From Actinomycetota bacterium (GTDB lineage: Bacteria; Actinomycetota; Acidimicrobiia; Acidimicrobiales; MedAcidi-G1): a DNA stretch of 64,000 nucleotides. Both the position numbers and the translations under genes were made by a program. The stretch is from NCBI GenBank assembly GCA_902634555.1, contig CACPKO010000001.1, positions 1-64,000 of the forward strand, written 5' to 3'. Below the pieces are notes generated by a model. The model saw only the letters and a program-made list of their open reading frames with translations, was not told where the DNA came from and made no database searches. Shown here piece after piece: positions 32,054 through 41,939 of this stretch (within the stretch, counting starts at the first letter, position 1; the number at the start of each line of letters is the position of its first letter).

Positions 32054-32338
32054 ATGACTGACACCACAGAAGATCTTGAACCACAACCACCACAAGGCGA
32101 CGTAAAGGTCGTATATCTTGGACCCATCGCACCTCACTGGGAAGTGCATTCAACATTCGGTGAACGCGATTTAATTGACTCATTTCGAGATCGAATTTCA
32201 TCTCGATTGCTACTCCTTCCACCCCATGATCCACAGTTTCGAAGAAATCGAGAACGAATCAATAGGGATGCAGAAAGAGAAAATGTTTTAATTAGTTGGG
32301 ATCTTGGTTTCGAAGAGGCAGACGAAGATCTCGGTTAA
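32054..32338 (+). CDS. Conserved hypothetical protein
   Basis: ATG preceded by GAGGAG; MTDTTEDLEPQPPQGDVKVVYLGPIAPHWEVHSTFGERDLIDSFRDRISSRLLLLPPHDPQFRRNRERI...; ORF track start is an upstream TTG at 32039. Confidence 0.65.
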   Translation: MTDTTEDLEPQPPQGDVKVVYLGPIAPHWEVHSTFGERDLIDSFRDRISSRLLLLPPHDPQFRRNRERINRDAERENVLISWDLGFEEADEDLG

Positions 32339-32356
32339 AGATCTAGTTAATAATTT

Positions 32357-32394
32357 AAAAACACCCCTGGCTCAAAGCCAGGGGTGTTTTTGTT
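32357..32394 (+). terminator. Rho-independent terminator
   Basis: AAAACACCCCTGGC-tcaaa-GCCAGGGGTGTTTTtgtt: 14-bp perfect stem ending in T-rich sequence, A-rich 5' flank (could act in both directions). Confidence 0.92.
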
Positions 32395-32513
32395 TTACAC
32401 CGAGTCTGAGAGGGGAAACATCCTCGGAGGTAAGTCCTGTTTATGAGGGTTCGATATTAGGTAACCGAAATACCCCCATTTCAGAAGATAGGAGATGAAG
32501 CGCTCTAACATTT

Positions 32514-32768
32514 TTAAGCTGCGCTAACTGAAAGAGGCTGATGAGAGACACGCCGTGCTTTTAAGATGCGGCGGCGTTGACGTTCGGAGCATCCGCCCCA
32601 TACGCCATGATCAATGCGGTTATGGAGGGCATATTCAAGACACGGTTCAGTTACGGGGCAGCTATTGCAAATATCTTTAGCAACAATGACTCCCATGCCG
32701 TCGCTAGGGAAGAAAGTGTCAGCAGGAGAATTTGCGCAAGAACTTTGTTTCATCCATGTGGTGTTCAT
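32514..32768 (-). CDS. WhiB-family Fe-S transcriptional regulator
   Basis: SSCANSPADTFFPSDG...AKDICNSCPVTEPCLEYALHNRIDHGVWGGCSERQRRRI. Confidence 0.95.
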   Translation of the reverse strand: MNTTWMKQSSCANSPADTFFPSDGMGVIVAKDICNSCPVTEPCLEYALHNRIDHGVWGGCSERQRRRILKARRVSHQPLSVSAA

Positions 32769-33006
32769 TATTTTTCTTTCTGTATTTCGGGTTTAGTTAA
32801 CTAATTGCTTATTTATGCCATATCGGACCGAAAATTGGTGTAAAGAAAACCGAAAATTTATATAAAAAGATTAAAGAATCAGTTGCATTTTTTTAAAAAA
32901 ATTTATTTAATATCAGGAATGATTCTCAGTAATAATTAAGTGTCTTGTTAGGTAAGATTAAATAATGGAAGAAATGATTCGTACTTAAATTTGGTTTAGG
33001 AATCTT

Positions 33007-34161
33007 GTGACAAACTCTTCTCCAGCCCTCAATTCTGAAAATTCGAACGAACGTGGAATGCCTACGTTGGTTAGGGCACTTCTAGTTATAGCTCTTTTGT
33101 ACTTATTCCTTACAGGAGTGGAGTTACTAGGTGGTGGGTTTAAAAGTCTTGGCAAAGATCTCGTAGATGGCCTATTCAAAGGTGTTTCAAACCCCATTGG
33201 GGGACTCTTCGTTGGGCTTTTAGCAACCGTCTTAGTTCAGTCTTCCTCAGTTTCAACTTCAGTCATAGTTGGCTTAGTAGCCAGCGGTGTTGTGAGTACT
33301 AGCGATGCAGTGCCCATGATCATGGGAGCCAACCTAGGGACAACAGTTACAAACACCTTGGCGTCATTGGGTCATGTTCGACGTGACATTGAATTCCGAC
33401 GGGCGTTTGCTGCCGCTACCGTTCACGATTTTTTTAACATTCTTGCTGTAATTGTTTTCCTTCCCATCGAACTCGCAACCGGCTATCTCTCATCTTCTGC
33501 TTCGTGGCTCACTGAAAGAGTTATTGGATCATCTGGGGCTGAATTTAAAAGCCCCCTAAAAGCAGCTGTGAAACTACCTGCAACATGGGTCAAAGAATTA
33601 CTTTCACATTTCGGAGCCCACGGGGATGTTAAGGGCGGCTTAATGATTGGAGTGGGCTTACTATTTATCTTCTTAGCTTTGGCGTATATCACTAAAAACA
33701 TGCGATTGTTAGTTGCAGATCGTGTAGAGGTAGCCATCAATCGTGCACTAGGTGCAGGTTCAGGAGTGGTTGCCATATTAATCGGGGCAATAATTACCAT
33801 TTCGGTACAGTCATCCTCTATCACTACTTCGGTGCTTGTTCCTTTGGCAGCTTCCGGGGTTCTTACGCTCGAAAATATTTATCCGGTAACTCTTGGAGCA
33901 AACGTCGGAACCACAGTAACTGCCCTCCTAGCTTCGTTAGCGACTGGAAGCCCTGCCGCAGTCACTGTAGCGCTTGTTCACACGCTATTTAATATCAGTG
34001 GGATACTCGCTTTTTACCCGCTATCAAGACTTCGAGAACTCCCTATAAAGATGGCAAACAAACTTTCTGATATAGCAGCAGAACGAAGATCGTTGGCTCT
34101 CATATATGCCTTAACCATGTTCGTAGTGATCCCATTATTGGGAGTATTGGTTTTACGGTAG
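33007..34161 (+). CDS. Na/Pi cotransporter family protein
   Basis: Duplicated VQSSS motifs: GLLATVLVQSSSVSTSVIVGLVASGV and IITISVQSSSITTSVLVPLAASGV; GANLGTTVTN/GANVGTTVTA; start codon is GTG or TTG type. Confidence 0.92.
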   Translation: MTNSSPALNSENSNERGMPTLVRALLVIALLYLFLTGVELLGGGFKSLGKDLVDGLFKGVSNPIGGLFVGLLATVLVQSSSVSTSVIVGLVASGVVSTSDAVPMIMGANLGTTVTNTLASLGHVRRDIEFRRAFAAATVHDFFNILAVIVFLPIELATGYLSSSASWLTERVIGSSGAEFKSPLKAAVKLPATWVKELLSHFGAHGDVKGGLMIGVGLLFIFLALAYITKNMRLLVADRVEVAINRALGAGSGVVAILIGAIITISVQSSSITTSVLVPLAASGVLTLENIYPVTLGANVGTTVTALLASLATGSPAAVTVALVHTLFNISGILAFYPLSRLRELPIKMANKLSDIAAERRSLALIYALTMFVVIPLLGVLVLR

Positions 34162-34226
34162 AACATTTAATGAAAATATTTAAACAGAAAAGAAAGTATG
34201 ATTAGAGATAGTAGGGGGAATAAAAA

Positions 34227-34895
34227 ATGGTGATGAGTTTCTTCCGCCGGCCAGAAGAAGGCGGACTAGAGAGCATTGAATCTCAGGTACAGAGAATGGT
34301 TACTGATGCTCGGCACACATTTGATTTAGCACTTAGCGCTATAACTGGAGGACCAGTCGAAACTGTAGCTGAGGAAGTTCGGCGCACAGATCGCGGAATT
34401 AACTCAACAGAGGTTGAGATTCGTCGAGCATTGGTGGTTCATGCATCAGTTCATGGAGGCGCAGATACACCAGAGATGCTGGTATTCATGAATATGGTAA
34501 AAGATCTGGAACGCATTGGAGATTACAACAAGAACATTTTTGATCTTGCCGAAGAGGGGGTTTCTTTTGCTGATTCTTCTGATCTTGAATCTATTCTCGT
34601 TCTACGTGACGAGATATCGTCACGAATTGCACTCATGGGTGAGATATTAAACTCTCGCGACGAAGATCGAGCTCGTATCTATATCGAAAGGGGCGATGAA
34701 CTTCGACGCGATTTTGACAGTCGCATAAGTAAGCTTCTCCATTCTGATGAACCTGCAGTTACCTCTGTTCCGAAAGCTTTGCTTTACCGATTCTTAAAAA
34801 GAGTCACTGCCCACTCTTCTAATGTTGTATCTGCGGTCGTCATGCCGGTTGACCAAATCGACTACTTTGATGAATCAGAGGACACACGTAACTGA
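34227..34895 (+). CDS. PhoU-domain protein
   Basis: VRRTDRGINSTEVEIRRALVVHA; FMNMVKDLERIGDYNKNIFDLA; downstream of the Na/Pi cotransporter. Confidence 0.82.
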   Translation: MVMSFFRRPEEGGLESIESQVQRMVTDARHTFDLALSAITGGPVETVAEEVRRTDRGINSTEVEIRRALVVHASVHGGADTPEMLVFMNMVKDLERIGDYNKNIFDLAEEGVSFADSSDLESILVLRDEISSRIALMGEILNSRDEDRARIYIERGDELRRDFDSRISKLLHSDEPAVTSVPKALLYRFLKRVTAHSSNVVSAVVMPVDQIDYFDESEDTRN

Positions 34896-34906
34896 GAGGT
34901 CCACAA

Positions 34907-35710
34907 GTGACTGAAACTAAAAGAGTATTGGTCACTAATGATGATGGAATTGATTCACAAGGACTTGCAGCATTAGCGCAGATGGCTAAAGAATCAGGAT
35001 TTAGTCCAGTTGTTGCTGCACCTTCCAAAAATTGGAGTGGGGCTTCCGCTGCCCTTGGCCCTTTAACTAATCCGAATCATATACCTGTCACTTCGACAGT
35101 TCTGCCTGAAGTAGAAACAGTAGAAGCGTTCTCAGTTGACGCTCCACCCGCTTTGATCGTCATGCTTGCAATGCTTGGCGGTTTTGGAGATCCCCCGGAT
35201 TTACTGATATCTGGAATCAACAAAGGACCAAATACTGGACGATCCACCATGTATTCCGCAACAGTCGCCACCGCACTTGTGTCTTCTAAATTTGACCGTC
35301 CAGGATTAGCGGTAAGCATTGGTGACGGGACAGAAGATGGCTCTGATGAGTGGGAGTGGCCAACAGCGACAATGATTGCAGCCCCACTGCTGAGTTGGTT
35401 AGCAACTGCACCACGGAAAACAGTTCTGAATTTAAATGTGCCAAATATAAAACCAGAAAAGATAAGAGGGTTATGTCAATGTGACTTAGCGCCTTTAGGC
35501 GGTGTTCATACCAGCATTGTCAACAGAGACGAAACTGGAATACATATTGACCTCTTACCGACTCAAACCGAAATACCTGCTGGGACAGATTCAGCAAAAT
35601 TACGTGAAGGCTACGCAACAGTTACTCCTCTCGCTCCCACAGCGGCGGTAGAGATAGATCTTCCCATTCAGGGGTGGTCTGAAGAATATATACAACAACA
35701 CCATCAATAA
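34907..35710 (+). CDS. surE: 5'/3'-nucleotidase SurE
   Basis: RVLVTNDDGIDSQGLAALAQMAKESGFSPVVAAPSKNWSGASAAL; LLISGINKGPNTGRSTMYSATVATAL. Confidence 0.93.
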   Translation: MTETKRVLVTNDDGIDSQGLAALAQMAKESGFSPVVAAPSKNWSGASAALGPLTNPNHIPVTSTVLPEVETVEAFSVDAPPALIVMLAMLGGFGDPPDLLISGINKGPNTGRSTMYSATVATALVSSKFDRPGLAVSIGDGTEDGSDEWEWPTATMIAAPLLSWLATAPRKTVLNLNVPNIKPEKIRGLCQCDLAPLGGVHTSIVNRDETGIHIDLLPTQTEIPAGTDSAKLREGYATVTPLAPTAAVEIDLPIQGWSEEYIQQHHQ

Positions 35711-35730
35711 TTAAGGCATAGTCTTAGATT

Positions 35731-37107
35731 GTGGACTTCGTTGATGAACCCTCCTCGGGACCTAAAGAACAAAAACCACCATCTGGTCTTTGGTTAACAC
35801 CGTTCGCTCGGCTCGGACGAACCCACGCGTTTGGGACTATGTCTGATGCAATGATCGCGGTAGCTCTCGCCGGTTCAGTCTTCTTTTCAGTAGATCCAAG
35901 CGATGCCCGTTGGCGAGTCGCGCTTTATTTAGTTCTCACTATTGCTCCCTTCGCGGTCGTCACCCCACTCATCGGGCCTTTAATCGACAGGATTCGCGGA
36001 GGGCGACGCCGAATGATCCTTTTCACAATCATCGGACGCGGTGTTTTAGCGTGGCTAATGACACGACATATAAACAGTTTGCTTTTATTCCCAGAAGCTT
36101 TCGGCTTTCTTATCTTAGGGAAAAGCTATTCCGTAGCGAAAAGTGCGGTACTTCCTGAATTAGTACGATCCGACCTCGGTCTCGTAGAAAGCAACGCCAA
36201 ACTCAGTGTCGTAGGTGCTTTGAGTTCAATGACAGGTGCAGCAATTGGAGGCCTAGCTTTACTCGGAGGAGATGCTTGGCCAGCATGGGCAGCCGTATTC
36301 GGATTTGGATTAACAACTTTATATGCGCTCCAGATACCAAAAATTGTTGTAGCCAAAAAACCAGCAACCGTTAACGAAATAACCGAACTTCGCAGCGAAA
36401 GCATTGTTTATACAGCTGCCACCATGGCATTCTTGCGCGCCTCGGTAGGATTTGTGACTTTTTTACTCGCCTTCGAATTTAGAGGAGGAGACGAAGGGCT
36501 TTCTATAAGCGGAATTGGTGAAGGAGTAGGAGTAGCAACAGGCCATCTACGTGACCAAAACGTTTTCGGAACCCCGGGTGCCCCCGCCTGGCATTTCGGA
36601 GTGGTCATGGCAGCCGCAGGGCTTGGAATGCTTATTGGAGCGAATCTGGCACCTCGGTTACGGAAAAGACTCCTTGAAGAACAAATAATTTTCTCCGCAC
36701 TGTTACTGCTTTTTACTGGAGCGATAATCGCTGCTGTCGCTCGTGGGATTGGGGTTCTCGCCGCTGTTCTTATTTCATTTGTGACTACAGTTTCCGCCGG
36801 AACAGCCAAACTCGCCTTCGATTCATTAGTTCAACGCGACGCCCCTGATGCAAACCATGGAAGATTTTTCGCAAGATTCGAGGGAAGGTTTCAAATGAGT
36901 TGGGCCATTGGAGCCCTCGTTGCTGCTCTTGCGCCAATACCGGTTTATGGCGGTTACTCAGTACTAGCAGGACTCTCGATCGCCGCTCTTTTCTGGTATC
37001 ACATCGCAACTCAAGAATCACGTAGACGAGCCACTCCTACAAAACCTGACCGACCAGATGGTCAACTTCCGATCTGGGAAAGAGAAAAAATTGATCCAGA
37101 TGACTAG
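35731..37107 (+). CDS. MFS transporter (GTG start)
   Basis: Multiple TM segments; TPLIGPLIDRIRGGRRRMILFTIIGRG. Confidence 0.8.
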   Translation: MDFVDEPSSGPKEQKPPSGLWLTPFARLGRTHAFGTMSDAMIAVALAGSVFFSVDPSDARWRVALYLVLTIAPFAVVTPLIGPLIDRIRGGRRRMILFTIIGRGVLAWLMTRHINSLLLFPEAFGFLILGKSYSVAKSAVLPELVRSDLGLVESNAKLSVVGALSSMTGAAIGGLALLGGDAWPAWAAVFGFGLTTLYALQIPKIVVAKKPATVNEITELRSESIVYTAATMAFLRASVGFVTFLLAFEFRGGDEGLSISGIGEGVGVATGHLRDQNVFGTPGAPAWHFGVVMAAAGLGMLIGANLAPRLRKRLLEEQIIFSALLLLFTGAIIAAVARGIGVLAAVLISFVTTVSAGTAKLAFDSLVQRDAPDANHGRFFARFEGRFQMSWAIGALVAALAPIPVYGGYSVLAGLSIAALFWYHIATQESRRRATPTKPDRPDGQLPIWEREKIDPDD

Positions 37108-37111
37108 CAAC

Positions 37112-38374
37112 TCACGTATCAAGAAGCTCAGTTCTAGCTAACCAAAGACGCGAGTTCTCCACCTCATTGGGTGTAGGAAGAAATCTCTTATCCTCCCATA
37201 ATCGAGAAAGATCATTTGCGCCACCCCATTGGATCACTCCACTGACAAATGCAGCACCGCGGTCTACTTGTTCTTGCGTGAGGTTAAGGCCAAGAACTTT
37301 TTCAACAAATCTGTCCGACTCACTTGTTTCAACCCGTCTCCGCCGTAAAGCCTCAGTGATCATCGAATAATTTGGAACAAGTCCCGTACCGATTTCGTCC
37401 ATAAAGTAGTCGACGTAGCCGATGACGACCGCAATAAGGGCTTCAAGATATGGTAATAATTCTTCCTGATCTGCTGATCTCACTGCACCTAAAATAAAAC
37501 TTGGGTCAAGGTTCTCCCCAATGCTTAAAAGGTCTTCAATATTAGGTGAAACACCCATTTCGTTTAATTGCTGTTCAAGCGCAGCGGAGTCACTTTCAAA
37601 ACTGCTGGCATGACGTGTCAATAGTTCACTTATGGCATCACTGACATGGGGAACCCCAAATAAGGCTTGATGAAGAGATTCATGCAGACACATCCAAAGC
37701 CGTAAACCTTCAATTGGTAAAGTCCAATCTTTCCCAAAGCCAACAATGTTTGGATCAATTAAAAGAAGATTTTCTTCAGACCGTGGAATGGGAAGATCGT
37801 AGCTGCCTAAATTTCGAGCAGCGAGCCTCCCAACCATTGTTCCGGTAGTGATACTAGACATTTGTGGTGCAAGCGCGGAAAAGATCTCAATAAATGCTTC
37901 CATTGCTCCTTCCGGCAAACCAAGCAAATCTTCACTTGGAAGATTTTCTTTAAGTATCTCTGGATCAGGCATTCCTTCTTGTAAAGAGTCAGTCATTTGA
38001 GAAAGCAACGGTTCAAGAGAACTAATACTCTTTTCTGCCCATAAAGAACGATTAAGAGGCTCAATCACGAGAGGACGTCCATGGTTAATTAAAAGACCAG
38101 TGTGATTTTCTACCTGTAGCTGCGCCACTCGCGCTAGCGGTTCGTATTCCATGCGAACAATCGGATCAACGTTTGTCTCAGGCTTACCTTCAGAGGCGAT
38201 AGACATAGCCAATTGCCTCGCATAGTCACTAGGGTTAATTTTTGAAATCCCACTAAACTCACTTGACCCCATGACTTTAAAAAAATCACTCAACTGTTCA
38301 AATGGATCAGAAGGGTCTTCGCTGAACCCATCATCTGGTGTTTCATTTTTGTCCACAAAGGCATCGTAGAGCAA
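37112..38374 (-). CDS. Zinc-dependent metalloprotease (DUF2342-type); start uncertain, TTG or downstream
   Basis: LLIDPNIVGFGKDWTLPIEGLRLWMCLHESLHQALFGVPHV with an HESLH zinc motif. Confidence 0.82.
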   Translation of the reverse strand: MLYDAFVDKNETPDDGFSEDPSDPFEQLSDFFKVMGSSEFSGISKINPSDYARQLAMSIASEGKPETNVDPIVRMEYEPLARVAQLQVENHTGLLINHGRPLVIEPLNRSLWAEKSISSLEPLLSQMTDSLQEGMPDPEILKENLPSEDLLGLPEGAMEAFIEIFSALAPQMSSITTGTMVGRLAARNLGSYDLPIPRSEENLLLIDPNIVGFGKDWTLPIEGLRLWMCLHESLHQALFGVPHVSDAISELLTRHASSFESDSAALEQQLNEMGVSPNIEDLLSIGENLDPSFILGAVRSADQEELLPYLEALIAVVIGYVDYFMDEIGTGLVPNYSMITEALRRRRVETSESDRFVEKVLGLNLTQEQVDRGAAFVSGVIQWGGANDLSRLWEDKRFLPTPNEVENSRLWLARTELLDT

Positions 38375-39423
38375 TGAACACCCAGAAGCCTCGCGTTGTA
38401 GTCACCGGATCCACTGGGGCTGTCGGACGACAAGTATGCGTTCGCTTAGCTGAAGAGGGTTACCAAGTACTCGGGTTAGATAAACGATCAGGGATTTCCT
38501 TAAATCCAGAAGTCGTATTAGAAACAGTTGATTTAGCAGTAGCAGATCTACGCTCCCTCCTTAACGGGGTTGAAGTAGTAGTTCACCTTGCCTCAGGAGT
38601 TCAAGCCCATGACGTTGATGAAGACCCGGGGCATAACATGCTTGCTGTTGCTGAACGGCTATTAGCTGCAGCAGATGGCGCCGGAGTTTCTCACCTAGTG
38701 ATTCGTTCCTCAGCAATGGTTTACGGAGCTTGGGAAGATAATCCGGTGCCTCTCACTGAAGAAGCGGAAATTCGCCCCTGCCCCGGTTTTCGATTTGCTG
38801 AACATCGAGCAGCCCTTGAACACCTTGCCCAAAAATGGGTGGAAAAAAATAAAGGACGATCTGCTTCAATTCTGCGTACAGCAGTAACCGTCGCTGAAGA
38901 ACGACCAGGTGGTCTTGCCAGAGTTTTAGAATCAGCGAAAAACATTCGTACAGAAGAAGGCGACCCAATGGGTCAATTCCTTCACGCAGACGATTTAGCA
39001 GAAGCAGTGGTATGTGTAGTTAAAAACACTTTTAACGGGCCAGTGAATGTAGCACCAGATGGATGGATGTCATCCGCTCTTCTAGCAGAATTAAGCGGAC
39101 CAGTTCCTCGGCTACGACTACCGGCGTTTATCGCACGCCTAGTCGCATCAATAAGATGGCAAATTGGTTTAACAGACGCCCCAGCATCCATAGTTCCCTA
39201 CACCATTTATCCATGGATTATCGCTAACGACAAACTCAAAGAATTAGGGTGGGAAGCGAAACATACAAACGAAGAAGCCTACGTCGCAGGGTACGAACCA
39301 AAATTGAGCGACCAACTTACTGCCGGAAGTCGCCAACGATTAGCACTTATTGCCGCAGCAGCAGCTCTAACTCTTCTCATTTATGGAGTGGTAAGAGTGT
39401 TTCGTGGCTCACACGAAGACTAA
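38374..39423 (+). CDS. NAD-dependent epimerase/dehydratase
   Basis: RVVVTGSTGAVGRQVCVRLAEEGYQVLGLDKRSG; GVSHLVIRSSAMVYG; ATG at 38374. Confidence 0.88.
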   Translation: MNTQKPRVVVTGSTGAVGRQVCVRLAEEGYQVLGLDKRSGISLNPEVVLETVDLAVADLRSLLNGVEVVVHLASGVQAHDVDEDPGHNMLAVAERLLAAADGAGVSHLVIRSSAMVYGAWEDNPVPLTEEAEIRPCPGFRFAEHRAALEHLAQKWVEKNKGRSASILRTAVTVAEERPGGLARVLESAKNIRTEEGDPMGQFLHADDLAEAVVCVVKNTFNGPVNVAPDGWMSSALLAELSGPVPRLRLPAFIARLVASIRWQIGLTDAPASIVPYTIYPWIIANDKLKELGWEAKHTNEEAYVAGYEPKLSDQLTAGSRQRLALIAAAAALTLLIYGVVRVFRGSHED

Positions 39424-39456
39424 AAATACGTGGAGGCTCTCCGAACGGGTCGTACG

Positions 39457-39990
39457 ATGAAATACATGTCAGAAACTTTGGAAGAATCTTCATGCACCGC
39501 ATCTTCAACTGAAGATGACTGGTGCGCACTGCATGAGTCAGATCTTCCAGTCGAAGAAGTTCTCAGTTGGGCTAATCAACCAAGCTGCGGAGCAGTAGTT
39601 CTCTTCACAGGAAACGCTCGAGATCATGCTCCTGAACGACCTAATGTAAGTGAACTTGCTTTTGAAACTTATGAAGAACAGGCACTCCCCAGAATGCAAG
39701 AAATTATAAATCAGGCACGCTTAAAGTGGCCAGAAGTAAAACGGTTAGCGCTCTTACATAGAACCGGAAAAGTAGAAATTGGCGAAACCGCAGTCATTGT
39801 AGTTGCCTCTTCTCCGCACCGACCAGACGCATTTGAAGCGGCGAGATTTTGCATCGATGTCCTGAAAGCAACAGTTCCAATTTGGAAATACGAAAAATGG
39901 GACGGTAACGAAAGTTGGGGTGTTGACACCCAAAATATAGTCACTATTTCTGATCTCCCGCCTAACGGAAATGTAACTAATTCTGTATGA
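39457..39990 (+). CDS. moaE: Molybdopterin synthase catalytic subunit (start 39457 or 39466; ORF track uses a GTG at 39430)
   Basis: CGAVVLFTGNARDHAPERPNVSELAFETYEEQALPRMQEI; LLHRTGKVEIGETAVIVVASSPHRPDAFEAARFCIDVLKATVPIWKYE. Confidence 0.92.
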   Translation: MKYMSETLEESSCTASSTEDDWCALHESDLPVEEVLSWANQPSCGAVVLFTGNARDHAPERPNVSELAFETYEEQALPRMQEIINQARLKWPEVKRLALLHRTGKVEIGETAVIVVASSPHRPDAFEAARFCIDVLKATVPIWKYEKWDGNESWGVDTQNIVTISDLPPNGNVTNSV

Positions 39991-40247
39991 ACTCTTCTGT
40001 ACTATTTCTTGCTGGCGGAGTAGCTTTTGCTTTTCTTGGTTCACTACTTGTATGGATTGTGAGCCGTCCTCGTTCGCGTCCACAAGACCCAAATGAGTTA
40101 AGAAACACTTTGAGAGATCTACACCAAAATGGTGTCAAAACAAGTCGTTCTGGGCCAATAACTCACCCAATCAACGGCTCATACCAACAGAAAAGATCTC
40201 AGTCGGAACAATCCACAGATAAACATTCCACTCCGGATAACAGGTAA
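39987..40247 (+). CDS. Small single-TM hypothetical protein
   Basis: SSVLFLAGGVAFAFLGSLLVWIVSRPRSRPQ; 4-bp overlap with moaE and just upstream of mreB. Confidence 0.65.
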   Translation: MNSSVLFLAGGVAFAFLGSLLVWIVSRPRSRPQDPNELRNTLRDLHQNGVKTSRSGPITHPINGSYQQKRSQSEQSTDKHSTPDNR

Positions 40248-40252
40248 ACGAA

Positions 40253-41272
40253 ATGGCACGAGACCTCGCTATTGATTTAGGAACCGCTAACACTCTGGTC
40301 TATGCACGCGGCGAAGGACTAGTTTTCGCTGAACCATCGGTTATTGCTTTAAACAAACGAAATGGTGAAGTTCTTGCCATGGGCAACGAAGCATGGAAAA
40401 TGATTGGGAGAACCCCCGGGCATATTGTTGCTGAAAGACCACTTCGTAAAGGGGCAATAAAAGATTTTGATATTACTCAACGTATGGTTCGCGTTTTATT
40501 CGAAAGAGTAGGTGTCAGTAGATTTAACCGACCAAAAGTACTTATTTGCGTTCCTTCAGCAATCACAGCTGTGGAAAGAAGAGCAGTAACCGAAGCAGCT
40601 AGAAGAGCTGGAGCAACCGACGCTCAACTCATCGAACAGCCGTTAGCTGCAGCAATCGGAGCAAACCTTCCAATAAGCGAACCGGTAGGAAACATGGTGG
40701 TTGACATAGGTGGAGGAACCTCAGAATCGGCGATGCTATCGCTAGGTGGAGTGGTGGCTTTAGAAGCAGTTCGAGTTGGTTCTTTTGATATCGACACAGC
40801 GATTCAGGACTATCTCCGAAGCGAATATGGAATGGCCATTGGAGAACACACAGCCGAAGAGATAAAAATACAAATCGGATCAGCTGCTCCACTGCCGGTG
40901 GATCTCAGAGCGGAAGTAACGGGCAGAGAAATTATGACCGGATTGCCAAAGAAAGTGATTTTGACAGCATCAGAAATTCGGAAAGCAATCAACGAACCAG
41001 TCACTGCGATGATTGAATCTGCGGTTACCTGTCTGACACAAGCTCCTCCAGAATTAGGTCAAGATCTCATAGCCCAAGGGATCCATTTAGTAGGAGGTGG
41101 AGGTCTTCTTAACGGATTCGACTTACGTCTTGCTGAAGAAACCGGTGTTCCAGTCCGTCAAGTAGCAGAACCTCTTGAATGTGTAGTTTTAGGTGCCGGA
41201 CAATGCATTGAAAGCTTTGAAGCCATGCGAGCAATGTTTATGGATTCGCGCCCCAGAAAAGTTGGCCGATAA
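40253..41272 (+). CDS. mreB: MreB-like actin-family protein
   Basis: DLAIDLGTANTLVYARGEGLVFAEPSVIAL; MVVDIGGGTSESAMLSLGG; IHLVGGGGLLNGFDLRLAEETGVPV. Confidence 0.93.
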   Translation: MARDLAIDLGTANTLVYARGEGLVFAEPSVIALNKRNGEVLAMGNEAWKMIGRTPGHIVAERPLRKGAIKDFDITQRMVRVLFERVGVSRFNRPKVLICVPSAITAVERRAVTEAARRAGATDAQLIEQPLAAAIGANLPISEPVGNMVVDIGGGTSESAMLSLGGVVALEAVRVGSFDIDTAIQDYLRSEYGMAIGEHTAEEIKIQIGSAAPLPVDLRAEVTGREIMTGLPKKVILTASEIRKAINEPVTAMIESAVTCLTQAPPELGQDLIAQGIHLVGGGGLLNGFDLRLAEETGVPVRQVAEPLECVVLGAGQCIESFEAMRAMFMDSRPRKVGR

Positions 41273-41276
41273 CACG

Positions 41277-41939
41277 TTACGCGAGGAGATCTTCTGCGGC
41301 TTGACGTGTCTGTAAGTCTCGATCTTTTAATTTTCTTTTTAACGCTTCTTCTACTTCAGGCCCTTCAAAAGGGGCAAGAGCTAATGTGGCTCGCCGCCGA
41401 ACATTAGGTTTATCATCAAGCACCCTAAGAAGAGTAGCTAAACCATCAATATGACCAAGAGAGCCAAGGCAAGCGACTGCTGCTTCTCGGCAAAGAGAAT
41501 CGTCATGGGTTAAGGCGATTTGACTTACCTTGCTAACTACTTCAGCAACGTTTTCGTAGTTATTTCCAATTTCTCCAATAACCCAACAAACCGTTTCAAC
41601 AACAAATGTTGACGAATCATCTAGTAAAACTAAAATTTTACTTATGTAATCTTGGTTGTCAGAAAGGTCAATAACTAGTTCTATAGCACGTTTCCTGACC
41701 CCGTGATCGTCGTCGTTAAACGCGTTTACGATGTGTTTTCCAGCGTCAAGATTTAATTTAACAACAGTGGCTAACGCGGCTTCTCTAACCACAGCAGCTG
41801 TGTCATTTAAAAACCCGGTGATTTCGCTTTCCTCAAGTTCGCTATTTTCATATCTAGCCAAGATGGCTTGACGGCGACGTTCAGCCACCTCTTTAGAAGG
41901 AGGATCTCCTTCATGTACATGCTTTTTCAAGGTCGTCAC
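41277..41939 (-). CDS. HEAT-repeat protein
   Basis: Repeats such as DDDHGVRKRAIELVIDLSD, DDSLCREAAVACLGSLGHIDGLATLLRVLDDKPNVRRRATLALAPF. Confidence 0.82.
   Translation of the reverse strand: MTTLKKHVHEGDPPSKEVAERRRQAILARYENSELEESEITGFLNDTAAVVREAALATVVKLNLDAGKHIVNAFNDDDHGVRKRAIELVIDLSDNQDYISKILVLLDDSSTFVVETVCWVIGEIGNNYENVAEVVSKVSQIALTHDDSLCREAAVACLGSLGHIDGLATLLRVLDDKPNVRRRATLALAPFEGPEVEEALKRKLKDRDLQTRQAAEDLLA

Noticed and set aside
32440-32480. tRNA-like T-loop sequence GGGTTCGATATTAGGTAACC
   Set aside because: No acceptor, D or anticodon arms could be built around it; no tRNA genes recognised anywhere in the window.
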